The notes: a model not told the origin generated them from the sequence alone. A DNA stretch of 12,875 nucleotides from Candidatus Melainabacteria bacterium GWA2_34_9 (GCA_001784535.1 MFRJ01000106.1:2534-15408); one strand, 5' to 3'. Counted from the first letter of the stretch, positions 1 through 7,304 are shown. Numbers and translations are program-made.

Positions 1-254
1 ATATTTATGCCCAGATTATTGATGACACAAAAGGCGTAACTTTAGCTTCAGCAGGAAGTGTTGAATCCGTTGTAAAAGCAAAAATGCCGCACGGTGGCAA
101 TATTGAAGCTTCTAAAGAAATCGGTAAACTGGTTGCGGAAAGAGCTAAAAAAGCTGGCATAAGCAAAGTTGTTTTTGACAGAGGCGGCTATCTTTATCAT
201 GGTAGAATTGCTGCTTTAGCTGATGCTGCAAGAGAAGCAGGACTTGAATTTTAA
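1..254 (+). CDS. rplR: 50S ribosomal protein L18, 3' part (partial)
   Basis: The reading frame enters from the left edge (first full codon at base 3) and ends at TAA 252-254, giving 83 visible residues of a protein that is normally about 120. L18 binds 5S rRNA in the central protuberance of the large ribosomal subunit. The visible part has the L18 signature: IYAQIIDD at the left edge, a lysine-rich middle, and the C-terminal stretch VVFDRGGYLYHGRI followed by ALADAAREAGLEF. In most bacteria rplR sits in the spc operon and rpsE (S5) follows within a few tens of bases. Here no rpsE follows and a strong terminator comes 30 bases after the stop. The identification is secure. The 5' end lies outside the window. 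Confidence 0.96.
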   Translation, partial: IYAQIIDDTKGVTLASAGSVESVVKAKMPHGGNIEASKEIGKLVAERAKKAGISKVVFDRGGYLYHGRIAALADAAREAGLEF

Positions 255-284
255 TTTTTTATACAAAATTGAAATTATATAATA

Positions 285-317
285 AAAGAGGTGAGTCTTG
301 CTGATTCATCTCTTTTT
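285..317 (+). terminator. Rho-independent terminator after rplR
   Basis: A 13-bp stem (285-297 with 303-315, including two G-U pairs) encloses the loop TTGCT and runs into a T-tract at 313-317. It lies 30 bases after the rplR stop and ends the ribosomal operon here. Confidence 0.85.
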
Positions 318-328
318 ATGTCTATAAT
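298..328 (+). promoter_or_regulatory. Possible promoter for upp
   Basis: A perfect TATAAT at 323-328 lies 34 bases before the upp start. The best -35 match is weak (TTGCTG at 298-303, 19-base spacing) and falls inside the rplR terminator. A promoter is needed here because the preceding operon is terminated. The -10 element is the better supported half. Confidence 0.35.
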
Positions 329-361
329 AGATTAGATAAAATTTTTATAAGAGGGTATTTT

Positions 362-1033
362 ATGGAATTATCAATAAATAAAACAAAAAAATTAATAGTG
401 TGTACCCACCCGTTAATTTCAAATAATTTGGCAATATTAAGAAACAAAAATACCCCCTCAGAAAATTTCAGAAGGGCTGTTCAAAAAATTGCCCATGTTT
501 TATTTTATAAAGCAACAAAAAATTTGCCTGTAAGCACTACATCAATTGAAACACCTTTAACCACTTTGAAGGCGGAAATTATAGCTCCCGATGCGGAAAT
601 AATAATTGCTCCAATTTTAAGAGCAGGATTGATATTTTCAGATGCGGCGCTGGAAATTCTACCGCAGGCAAGAATTCATCATATAGGCTTATACAGGGAT
701 GAAGAAACTTTAAAACCTGTCCCTTATTACAATAATCTGCCGCCTTCTTTTAAATCGCCTGATAGAACTTTCATTTATCTTTTAGATCCTATGCTTGCGA
801 CAGGCGGTTCTGCAGTAGCAGCTGTAAAAATGTTTACTGAAATGAACATACCTCAAGAAAATATAACTTTTGTTTCTTTAATATCATCGCCTGAAGGAAT
901 TGAAAGACTTACATCAAAATATGACAGTATAAATATAGTTACAGCAAGTGTAGATTCAGGCTTAAATGAAATAGGATATATTTTACCAGGTCTTGGAGAT
1001 GCAGGCGATAGGGCTTTTAATACAAGTTATTAA
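362..1033 (+). CDS. upp: Uracil phosphoribosyltransferase
   Basis: This cytosolic pyrimidine-salvage enzyme converts uracil and PRPP to UMP and diphosphate. The 223 residues match the Upp family along their whole length (usually about 208-210). Visible motifs are an N-terminal THPLIS near residue 15, PILRAGL (84-90), YRDEETLKPVPYY (111-123), the PRPP-binding loop LLDPMLATGGS (140-150), and the uracil-binding C-terminal ILPGLGDAGD (207-216). The protein starts about 10 residues earlier than E. coli Upp. The ATG is supported by AGAGGG at 350-355, six bases upstream. It seems to be a single-gene unit: a terminator precedes it and about 160 mostly non-coding bases follow. No permease gene is adjacent. 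Confidence 0.96.
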   Translation: MELSINKTKKLIVCTHPLISNNLAILRNKNTPSENFRRAVQKIAHVLFYKATKNLPVSTTSIETPLTTLKAEIIAPDAEIIIAPILRAGLIFSDAALEILPQARIHHIGLYRDEETLKPVPYYNNLPPSFKSPDRTFIYLLDPMLATGGSAVAAVKMFTEMNIPQENITFVSLISSPEGIERLTSKYDSINIVTASVDSGLNEIGYILPGLGDAGDRAFNTSY

Positions 1034-1109
1034 AAAATAATTTCTTAATTTTTTCCTAAATTAGCAATTTTTTAAAATAAATTGTTTTTATATTAATAAG
1101 AGGTAAAAG

Positions 1110-1157
1110 GTGAAACTGGAAATATTATTTTCAGTGATAGTTTTATTAATTATATGA
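1110..1157 (+). CDS. Possible 15-residue hydrophobic peptide
   Basis: A GTG-initiated frame encodes VKLEILFSVIVLLII and ends at TGA 1155-1157. A good Shine-Dalgarno (AAGAGGT, 1098-1104) sits five bases before the GTG. The peptide would be a tiny membrane-inserting peptide or a leader upstream of the 1194 gene. At this length an open frame can occur by chance, and the only support is the ribosome binding site and the unbroken hydrophobic run. Confidence 0.2.
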   Translation: MKLEILFSVIVLLII

Positions 1158-1193
1158 GTATAGAGGCATAAGAGGAAAAAGAGGGATTTACGT

Positions 1194-2237
1194 ATGGGTA
1201 ATTTTGGAATTGCATTCAGTGATGGAAATTTTGGATTTGTTATTAAAACTAGTCAAAGAGAACATGGACATGATCATGGACAAAATCTATTTAATGGACA
1301 TCAACCACCTCAACATTTAAATGACCATCATGGGCAAATGTTCAACGGACCTCAATCGCATCATTTTAATGGACATCATGATCAACAAAGATTTGATAGA
1401 CATAACGATCATGGGAGATTTGATAGACATCAAGTAAATAATAATTATGACAATTCTTGCGGATGTGAAAACCAAGGTGATGATGAAAATTTTGATTTTG
1501 ATAATAGTGATCTTGAAAGACTTTTTAACGGTGGTTTAAATAATAATAAATGTCAGCAAAATAGTCAGCAAAATAATCTTGAAGATAGATTAAACAGATT
1601 AGAAAATATGATAAAAAATAATCAACAACCGGAAAATCAAGAAAATAGTCTTGAAGACAGATTAGACAGATTAGAAAATATTATAAAAGGCAAACAGCCG
1701 GAAAAACAAGAAAATAACCTTGAAAACAGATTAAACAAATTAGAAGATTCTATAAGACCAAAAAGAGAAGAAAATGATTTTGCACCAAATACAAATAAAG
1801 ACAAACAAGATTTTGAAGCAAAATTAAAAGAATTAGAAAATTCTATAGCTAAGAAAAAAGATGAAAAAGCTTTTGAAGCTAGAATGAATCAATTAAAAGA
1901 AGATCAAAAAGAAGCAGCAAGACGCGGTTTTATAGGAACACCTGATAAACCTGAAAAGAAAGATGTTCCTGCACTTGAAATTAAACATGAAGTTAAATAT
2001 AAACCTGTTAAAAAAGCGCATCAACATAAAGAAGTTAAAAAAATAGTGTATAAAGAAACATCTATACATGCACCAAAACCAGGTGATATTCAGAACTATA
2101 TGCTTGGATCTGTAAAAATTGAATCAGCAAATTTAAAATATGAACCATTATTTGCTAATAATAAAGCAAATTGTCATAAAGCATCTACAAATAAACCATT
2201 ATTTAATCCACCCATGGATACAATTAAATGTCATTAA
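1194..2237 (+). CDS. Unrecognised His/Asn/Gln-rich protein with coiled-coil repeats
   Basis: I do not recognise a family. The 347-residue protein has three zones. Residues 24-79 hold 14 histidines in Asn/Gln/Asp-rich sequence with short echoes such as FNGH and two copies of FDRH. An acidic bridge (about 92-110) follows a CGC motif (89-91). Residues 128-240 carry five degenerate copies of a two-heptad unit of the form xLExRLxxLExxI (128-141, 152-165, 175-188, 206-220, 226-240), strongly predicted to be coiled coil. The Lys-rich C-terminal third ends with two Cys-His pairs (327-328 and 346-347). No signal peptide or membrane segment is visible. The start has GAGGG at 1181-1185, eight bases upstream. 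Histidine clusters and Cys-His pairs could bind divalent metal, but that is inference. Neighbours give a weak hint of a cell-surface or flagellar setting. Confidence 0.8.
   Translation: MGNFGIAFSDGNFGFVIKTSQREHGHDHGQNLFNGHQPPQHLNDHHGQMFNGPQSHHFNGHHDQQRFDRHNDHGRFDRHQVNNNYDNSCGCENQGDDENFDFDNSDLERLFNGGLNNNKCQQNSQQNNLEDRLNRLENMIKNNQQPENQENSLEDRLDRLENIIKGKQPEKQENNLENRLNKLEDSIRPKREENDFAPNTNKDKQDFEAKLKELENSIAKKKDEKAFEARMNQLKEDQKEAARRGFIGTPDKPEKKDVPALEIKHEVKYKPVKKAHQHKEVKKIVYKETSIHAPKPGDIQNYMLGSVKIESANLKYEPLFANNKANCHKASTNKPLFNPPMDTIKCH
1575..1913 (+). repeat. Five degenerate coiled-coil repeat units within the 1194 gene
   Basis: The codons for residues 128-240 encode five copies of a 14-15 residue leucine-heptad unit separated by Asn/Gln/Lys/Glu-rich linkers. 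Unit starts are 24, 23, 31 and 20 residues apart. The first two copies are nearly identical (LEDRLNRLENMIK and LEDRLDRLENIIK), and the later ones diverge progressively, as expected of an old tandem expansion. Confidence 0.75.
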
Positions 2238-2356
2238 TTCATTAAGATGTAAAAAGTTCTTAACAATTTGTCAATAATTTCTCCTTGAAAGTTTTTATAC
2301 TTATATAACTTGTTTATACAATTGTTAATAAGTTTAAAAACTTTTGGAGTTTGAAG

Positions 2357-2995
2357 ATGACAATATCACCAATAAGTTATCCTGTAAGGTTACCACAGAA
2401 TGATTACGTTAATTGTGACGGTAATTACAGATTTACTTCAGCTTCTATATCAAAAAATGATGAACAGAAAAGCATATTTTCAACGATAAACGGTAATAAA
2501 GTTGATAAACAAGTAGCTTTTGGCGAATATGAGCAAAAAATAGCAGCTCAAAATAATCTTGTTAAAAGACATGAAGAAGCCCATTTGGCTTTTTCTGGAA
2601 GTCAGGCTTCCGGTTCTCCTGTTTACGAAACGAAAACAGACAAAGATGGCCGAGTAATAATAACAGGCGGACATCAAGCTGTTAATATTCCTGAAGCTGT
2701 CGATAAAAAAGCACCCTTAGTATTAATAAATCAGACTATAAATGCTGCAAAACTTGCTCTTAAAGGCGCTTTAGCTCCTCAGAGCTTCGATGAGCTTTCT
2801 TCTGCAGATAAACAAGTCGCTGCAAAAAGCGCACAAATTCTCGCAGGAGCAGAAACAGCACAATCTGATAGACTTTTATTTCAGCCAAAAGCTGATACTG
2901 AAAAACATGGACAAATAAAAGCACAAGAAAGACAAAATAATCCAAATCAGCAAAAACAAACAGCTTCAGGGCAAAAACTGAATTTAATAGGCTAA
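2357..2995 (+). CDS. SprA-related putative metalloprotease (HExxH)
   Basis: The protein has 212 residues and the zinc-protease motif HEEAH (residues 72-76) in the context VKRHEEAHLAFSGSQASG. It is followed by a short beta segment (PVYETKTDKDGRVIITGGHQ) and a helical stretch with ALKGALAPQSF. This order, with the histidine motif, then GSP.YET..DKDGR, then a helix ending in ALAP, matches what I recall of the SprA-related putative metalloprotease family. The family's substrate is not known to me. There is no signal peptide, and the Gln-rich tail (from about 175) looks disordered. I chose ATG 2357 because GGAG at 2346-2349 is seven bases upstream. A TTG at 2351 in the same frame would be only one base from it. 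The gene follows the His-rich gene by 119 bases and precedes the FliO-like gene. Confidence 0.75.
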   Translation: MTISPISYPVRLPQNDYVNCDGNYRFTSASISKNDEQKSIFSTINGNKVDKQVAFGEYEQKIAAQNNLVKRHEEAHLAFSGSQASGSPVYETKTDKDGRVIITGGHQAVNIPEAVDKKAPLVLINQTINAAKLALKGALAPQSFDELSSADKQVAAKSAQILAGAETAQSDRLLFQPKADTEKHGQIKAQERQNNPNQQKQTASGQKLNLIG

Positions 2996-3026
2996 AAAAT
3001 AAAAAATATAGTTTAATAGAATTTAT

Positions 3027-3063
3027 AAAGTATAATAAAGCTTAGAGTAGCTAATTATACTTT
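3027..3063 (+). promoter_or_regulatory. Long AT-rich hairpin abutting the FliO-like start codon
   Basis: A perfect 10-bp arm (3027-3036 with 3054-3063) continues past a small bulge into a 4-bp AGCT stem (3039-3042 with 3049-3052) and a six-base loop. The right arm ends one base before the ATG at 3064. It has no long T-tract, so it is not a typical terminator. The same arm contains TATAAT (3031-3036), a possible -10 element. It could end the upstream transcript, hide the first start codon, or both. Confidence 0.5.
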
Positions 3064-4065
3064 ATGTGTTTTTTGAGGAATTCAAATTTGGGTTTTTGTG
3101 TAAAATTTTTAGTTATATTATTTTCATGTTTTATGTGTTTTTCTGCTTCAGTGCAAGCGGAGGAAGGAAATAATTATCTTTCTATTCCTGATTTTAATAT
3201 ACATAGAGTTACACCTGAAAATACAACTAATCCTTCTTCACTTAAAAAGTCAAATATTTCTTCAGTTATTAAAAAAACGGTTAATATAGAAACACCCAAA
3301 CTCAGAACCGTTAATAAATCTGAAACAAATGTGCCTACACTAAAGACAGAAACATCTGAAGAAATTCAAAGAAATCCACAACCTCGTAAAGATTCTACCG
3401 TTCCAGAAGTTTCTAAAACGGTAAAATTAGAAAATGAAAACAGCTTAAGCCAAACATCAACAAATAATGCTGCTGATGAAACAGATTCAGCGATTAATAA
3501 AATTAAGATTAATAAAATTAATGAAAAAATTGTAGCCCCCTTAGAAAAAAGCGATTTTGAAAAAAGCAATCTTGCTAAAGAAACGGGAAATACTTTTTTA
3601 AGAACAATTTCCAGTCTTTTTATTGTATTATTGCTGATTTTAGCATTTGCATGGGTATATGCCCGAGTTAAAGGAATAAATCCTACTGCAATTTTAACGG
3701 GAAAATTCTCCGAAAAAGATTTAAACAAGTTTAATGTTTTATCTACCTCTACTCTTGGGCAAGGGAAAGACATACATCTGGTTGAAATTAATGGAAAACA
3801 GCTGGTTATCGGTAGTACAAACAATAATATCAATCTTTTGACAGAAATTCCTGCCGAAGAAATTGAAAAATTAAAAGAAAAAAGACATCAAAACCAAAAT
3901 GGTGAAAATAATGATATTGATGACATCGAATTTCCTGAAGAAGATGATTTATATTATGAATCACTGGAAGATGCAGAATTTATGGATGCTGATTTTTATT
4001 CTTCAAAATATTCAAAAGTCTATAAAGAATATCTTAATAAAAAAGATGATAAAACAGAGTCTTAA
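3064..4065 (+). CDS. FliO-like flagellar biosynthesis membrane protein
   Basis: The 333-residue protein begins with a signal-peptide-like hydrophobic stretch (about 15-32, ending SVQA). A Ser/Thr/Lys/Asn-rich low-complexity region to about 178 follows, then one membrane segment (about 181-200). Next comes a small domain containing FNVLSTSTLGQGKDIHLVEI and GKQLVIG (about 223-262), and finally an acidic tail (281-310). Membrane helix, a basic stretch, then L.....LG.....LVE..G..L.IG is the FliO pattern. FliO assists FliP assembly in the flagellar export gate. The long periplasmic linker and acidic tail are beyond the core family. ATG 3064 has no Shine-Dalgarno and touches a hairpin. TTG 3088, with GAGGA at 3075-3079 eight bases upstream, is a credible real start and keeps the signal peptide. 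No other flagellar export genes are adjacent, so the family call is moderate. Confidence 0.65.
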   Translation: MCFLRNSNLGFCVKFLVILFSCFMCFSASVQAEEGNNYLSIPDFNIHRVTPENTTNPSSLKKSNISSVIKKTVNIETPKLRTVNKSETNVPTLKTETSEEIQRNPQPRKDSTVPEVSKTVKLENENSLSQTSTNNAADETDSAINKIKINKINEKIVAPLEKSDFEKSNLAKETGNTFLRTISSLFIVLLLILAFAWVYARVKGINPTAILTGKFSEKDLNKFNVLSTSTLGQGKDIHLVEINGKQLVIGSTNNNINLLTEIPAEEIEKLKEKRHQNQNGENNDIDDIEFPEEDDLYYESLEDAEFMDADFYSSKYSKVYKEYLNKKDDKTES

Positions 4066-4072
4066 GAAAAAA

Positions 4073-5914
4073 TTATTTTGTAACTAATCCCTGTTTTTCT
4101 TCCAGCATATTTAATGCTTTATTTAAATGGTTGCTGAAATCGGCGTTATAATTTTTTGCTTCTCTGAAAAAATAGCTATCAAGTTCAATATTTTTCATCA
4201 TTTCTTCTTTGTTTGGAAGTGCTTTTATTACATAATTTTTTGTGTAATTCCATATTATTTTTTGCATTGCAGAAGATAAAAGTACGTTGTTTATAAGTTT
4301 TTGTCTTGTTTCAACTGCTTTATTATTCAAAACATCAAAGGCATTAGAATCATAATCAGTTTTTCCGTGTTCACTAAGTTCTTTACAAATTTTTGCAAAT
4401 TCGTCGGATAGATCATTCAAAACCGTATTTAGTTTAACCATTTCTTCTTGAATTTGTTTTAGATTGGAGTAAAGATTTATTAAAGTTAAGTTCCAGTCTT
4501 CTTTTGATTCTATGAAAGTAGATGAAATTATTTCATCTATATCAGGTTTGGATGTTGATAATGTTTTAGCAAATTCAGAAAATTCCATATATTCCATACC
4601 ATTTATATAAGCACCTTTTAATGAGGTGTTTATAATTCGTGCAAGGTTAATTTCTTCAGTAAAAATTTCATCAAACTGTCTTATAAACCATGCATAATCG
4701 GCTCTTGTAAGAAGATCGCTGCCATCTTTATCTTTAACAGGAATTAATTTATTTTTATGTTGTTCATCAATAGTTTCAACTGTTTGACCGTCAGCAAAAA
4801 TTTTATTATCAATAAATGCAAGGTCTAAACCAGCAAATGCTATTTGTCCAAAGCCCATAGCTTTTGCAATATAATAGCATATTATAGAAACACTGCCACC
4901 GGATTTATAATACCCAATATTTTTAGAGCTAACTTCCTTAAAAAGCTTTGATGTGGAATCTGTTTCAGAAAAATAAATTATTTTTGATTTTGATTTCAGT
5001 TGGTATAAAGTATAATCAGCTTTTGAAAGTAAAATCAAGTTTGTTTTTTCGACAAAAGCTTCAACACCTTTAACGTGTTCAGAACAATTTAGATTGTCTG
5101 CAAAAACCGTAAAATCAGGAATAATTCCGGCATGTACAAGAGATTTAAACGCTCTTCCAACTGCAATTGTTACAAATTTATCTTGATTTTCTTTAATTTT
5201 TTCGATATCACTAGATAAACTTGGTCCGGCTGCAATTATTAAACATGTTTTATCAGCAAATTTTTCTTCAAAAAACCCAAGCGGTCTTGCTTCAGGAAAA
5301 TATATAATATTTATTATAAAATACCATATCCAATTCCTGCTAAATTTCAGTATAGTGTTTTCATCATTACCTTTTCCTTCAATTATTTCAAATGTTTTCG
5401 AGGTTAAATCCTGAAGAAGATCTTGATTTACAAGCGCATATTGATTCAAGAACAAAAATTCCACTCTATCACCGGAAAGAAACTCTTTTTGTAATTTATT
5501 ATAAATATCGCCGACATTATCAGTAATAAAAATCCTTGGATCGGACAATTCATTTGAAAAATCAACATGTTCAAGAACAAATCTCATAACTTCAATAAAA
5601 GGTTCTATTATATAAATTTTTGATTCCGCACTCACATAAGCTCTCTTGAATAAATAACCAAGTCCGAGTCCAAATACTATCTGAATATCATTTTTTTTAA
5701 GTTCAGTTCTTACTGTTCTGTTCCAGGTCGTTTTTGCTTCTCTTGAGGGATCGATTGTACTATGCAGAGGTGTATTTTTATAAGAAATAATTAAATCTTT
5801 GTTCTCTGCTTCAAATACTTCTATTCCTGTTATGGAATTTATATCAATTTTTTCAAGTCTCTCAGCCAATTTTGGATTTTTAACTTTTATTGCATCTAAA
5901 TTTTTTTGAAACAT
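4073..5914 (-). CDS. Maf/MptE-like protein (DUF115), probable flagellin nonulosonate transferase
   Basis: The 613-residue protein has the layout of motility accessory factors. An N-terminal domain holds a Rossmann-like FGLGLGYL (81-88). The central MptE-like (DUF115) domain has LIIAAGPSLSSDIEKI (GPSLSS at 230-235), GIIPDF (263-268), KSGGSVSIICYYIAKAMGF (SGGSVS at 338-343) and FAGLDLAF (362-367). A helical, partly coiled-coil C-terminal part follows (about 474-517). Maf proteins are needed to attach pseudaminic or legionaminic acid to flagellin, and the synthase encoded two genes upstream supports that role. ATG 5914 is chosen because AGAGG (5921-5925) is six bases away. A TTG two codons earlier directly abuts that site. 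It is the last gene of the minus-strand operon, 17 bases after the phosphatase gene, and its stop is seven bases from the converging FliO-like stop. Confidence 0.85.
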   Translation of the reverse strand: MFQKNLDAIKVKNPKLAERLEKIDINSITGIEVFEAENKDLIISYKNTPLHSTIDPSREAKTTWNRTVRTELKKNDIQIVFGLGLGYLFKRAYVSAESKIYIIEPFIEVMRFVLEHVDFSNELSDPRIFITDNVGDIYNKLQKEFLSGDRVEFLFLNQYALVNQDLLQDLTSKTFEIIEGKGNDENTILKFSRNWIWYFIINIIYFPEARPLGFFEEKFADKTCLIIAAGPSLSSDIEKIKENQDKFVTIAVGRAFKSLVHAGIIPDFTVFADNLNCSEHVKGVEAFVEKTNLILLSKADYTLYQLKSKSKIIYFSETDSTSKLFKEVSSKNIGYYKSGGSVSIICYYIAKAMGFGQIAFAGLDLAFIDNKIFADGQTVETIDEQHKNKLIPVKDKDGSDLLTRADYAWFIRQFDEIFTEEINLARIINTSLKGAYINGMEYMEFSEFAKTLSTSKPDIDEIISSTFIESKEDWNLTLINLYSNLKQIQEEMVKLNTVLNDLSDEFAKICKELSEHGKTDYDSNAFDVLNNKAVETRQKLINNVLLSSAMQKIIWNYTKNYVIKALPNKEEMMKNIELDSYFFREAKNYNADFSNHLNKALNMLEEKQGLVTK

Positions 5915-5931
5915 TTCCAACCTCTATTCTT

Positions 5932-6411
5932 TTATTGAAAGAGAGAATCGACAACCTCTCTAAAAGCCCCGTTTCCTGCCGAAGCATCTGTTATTATAAT
6001 ATTTGCAATATTTTTCACTTTATAATTTGCTTCAGGTACAGTTATAGCTGTTCCTGCCCATTCTAATGCAGAAATATCATTTATGTCATCACCTATAAAA
6101 CATATTTCTTCAGAAGAAAGCTTGTGTTTCTCAGCAATTGATTGTAATGAAGCAAGCTTGTCTTTTATTCCTTGATGAACGTCTTCCAGACAAAATTTAT
6201 TCGCTAACTTATCAATAATTTTATTTTTTTCTCCTGAAATTATTGCGACTTTATAGCCGTTTTTTATAGCAAGAGACATCCCCATAATGTCTTTAAAACT
6301 AATTTTTTTAATTTCCTCATCAGAAACAGACGAATAAAAAACATATCCGTCTGTTAAAACGCCATCAAAATCAGTGACAATTAATTTTATATTTTTATTT
6401 AATTGGAGCAT
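5932..6411 (-). CDS. KdsC-like HAD phosphatase (C0 type), probably nonulosonate/KDO-phosphate phosphatase
   Basis: The 159-residue protein is a cap-less HAD phosphatase. Motif I is TDFDGVLTDG (13-22, nucleophile D14 and general acid D16), motif II is IISG (57-60), the motif III lysine is in GIKDKLASL (81-89), and motif IV is GDDINDISAL (107-116). The C-terminal AGNGAFREVVDSLF resembles the family's substrate-closing tail. Length and motifs match KdsC (KDO 8-phosphate phosphatase) and its relatives that act on KDN-9-phosphate or Neu5Ac-9-phosphate. Position between a NeuB-type synthase and a Maf protein favours a nonulosonic acid phosphate over KDO. Only two bases separate its ATG from the stop of the synthase gene, and I see no Shine-Dalgarno, so translation is probably coupled. 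The phosphatase call is firm, the substrate is inferred. Confidence 0.88.
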   Translation of the reverse strand: MLQLNKNIKLIVTDFDGVLTDGYVFYSSVSDEEIKKISFKDIMGMSLAIKNGYKVAIISGEKNKIIDKLANKFCLEDVHQGIKDKLASLQSIAEKHKLSSEEICFIGDDINDISALEWAGTAITVPEANYKVKNIANIIITDASAGNGAFREVVDSLFQ

Positions 6412-6413
6412 AT

Positions 6414-7304
6414 TTATACTTGTAAGCTAGCTTCACTATGAACTTGTCTTAATTTTTTAATTATAGGCTTTTCGCTATTGTAAACAACTTTTTGACCATC
6501 CCCGAATAAAACAGGAATAGCTCTCACATCTCGAGTTAAACGAAATAAACCTGTCGGCTCGAGACTGGCTGCATGATCACTACCCCACATTGTTCTGTCA
6601 AGCGTAATATGTCTTTCTATAGAACAGGCTCCGAGAGCAACAGACAATATTGTAGGAGTTAGACCTCTTTCGTGTCCGCTATATCCGATAGGATAATCGT
6701 ATTTATTAATAAAACTTTGAATAGCTAGTAAATTGGATTCTTGAGGATCTGTCGGATAAGTAGAAGTACAATGGTAAAGTACTATTTTTTCTGAATCTAA
6801 TACTCTTAAAGCGTGATCTATTTCTTGCATGGTACTCATACCTGTAGAAAGCAATATAGGTTTACCTTTTGAAGCAGTATGTCTGAGCAAATCATCATTT
6901 GTTAAAGTTGCAGAAGCAATTTTATAGCAAGGAGGGTTAAAATATTCTATAAAATCAACAGAGTTTTTGTCCCAACAAGAAGCAAACCACATAATACCTT
7001 TTTTCATGCAATATTCATCAATTTCTTCATAATCTTCAAATTTTAATTCAAGACCTCTTTTAAGGTCTCCGTTTGTTTCACCAAAAGGGTTGGGTCTTGA
7101 AATAGCGAGTTCTTCTCCGGTATAAACAAAATCAACGGTTCTTTTTTGAAATTTAACCGCATCACATCCTGATGAAACAGCAATATCAATCAATTTTTTA
7201 GCGTTTTTTACACATCCGTTGTGATTAATCCCTATCTCGGCAATAACAAAGCATGGCAGACCATGTCCAATTAATTTGTTGCCCACTTTTACTGTTTTAC
7301 CCAT
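6414..7304 (-). CDS. NeuB-family nonulosonate (sialic acid-type) synthase without SAF domain
   Basis: This TIM-barrel enzyme should condense PEP with a hexosamine or its phosphate to a nine-carbon acid. From the chosen start it has 296 residues. Motifs are AEIGINHNG (22-30), AVKFQKRTV (49-57), KIASATLTNDD (128-138), ILLSTGM (150-156), HCTSTYPT (178-185), GYSGHERG (207-214) and IERHITLDRTMWGSDHAASL (229-248). The metal-binding histidines of NeuB correspond to the H of YSGHE and of ERH. NeuB usually runs to about 345 residues because of a C-terminal SAF (antifreeze-like) domain. This one stops soon after the barrel at SEASLQV. I chose ATG 7304, since MGKTVKVGNKLIG matches the usual NeuB beginning. 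An upstream GTG (7343) adds 13 residues but has no clear Shine-Dalgarno. First gene of the operon. Confidence 0.88.
   Translation of the reverse strand: MGKTVKVGNKLIGHGLPCFVIAEIGINHNGCVKNAKKLIDIAVSSGCDAVKFQKRTVDFVYTGEELAISRPNPFGETNGDLKRGLELKFEDYEEIDEYCMKKGIMWFASCWDKNSVDFIEYFNPPCYKIASATLTNDDLLRHTASKGKPILLSTGMSTMQEIDHALRVLDSEKIVLYHCTSTYPTDPQESNLLAIQSFINKYDYPIGYSGHERGLTPTILSVALGACSIERHITLDRTMWGSDHAASLEPTGLFRLTRDVRAIPVLFGDGQKVVYNSEKPIIKKLRQVHSEASLQV

Noticed and set aside
1037..1080. Possible terminator after upp
   Set aside because: Only short A/T stems can be drawn, with no G+C-containing stem and an unclear T-tract.
1575..1913. CRISPR-like or intergenic tandem repeat
   Set aside because: The repetition is at protein level, in heptads within an open coding frame, with variable spacing and no identical DNA repeats.
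2480..2945. Two minus-strand open frames opposite the metalloprotease gene
   Set aside because: They are antisense to a well-supported gene, have no recognisable motifs, and show no good ribosome binding site.
3366..3833. A 155-codon minus-strand open frame opposite the FliO-like gene
   Set aside because: Its hydrophobic content mirrors the Asn/Lys-rich plus-strand codons. There is no domain or start signal.
3899..4087. A 62-codon plus-strand frame overlapping the end of the FliO-like gene
   Set aside because: Out-of-frame shadow of the acidic tail, rich in Met/Ile/Lys as expected of a frame shift of GAT/GAA codons.
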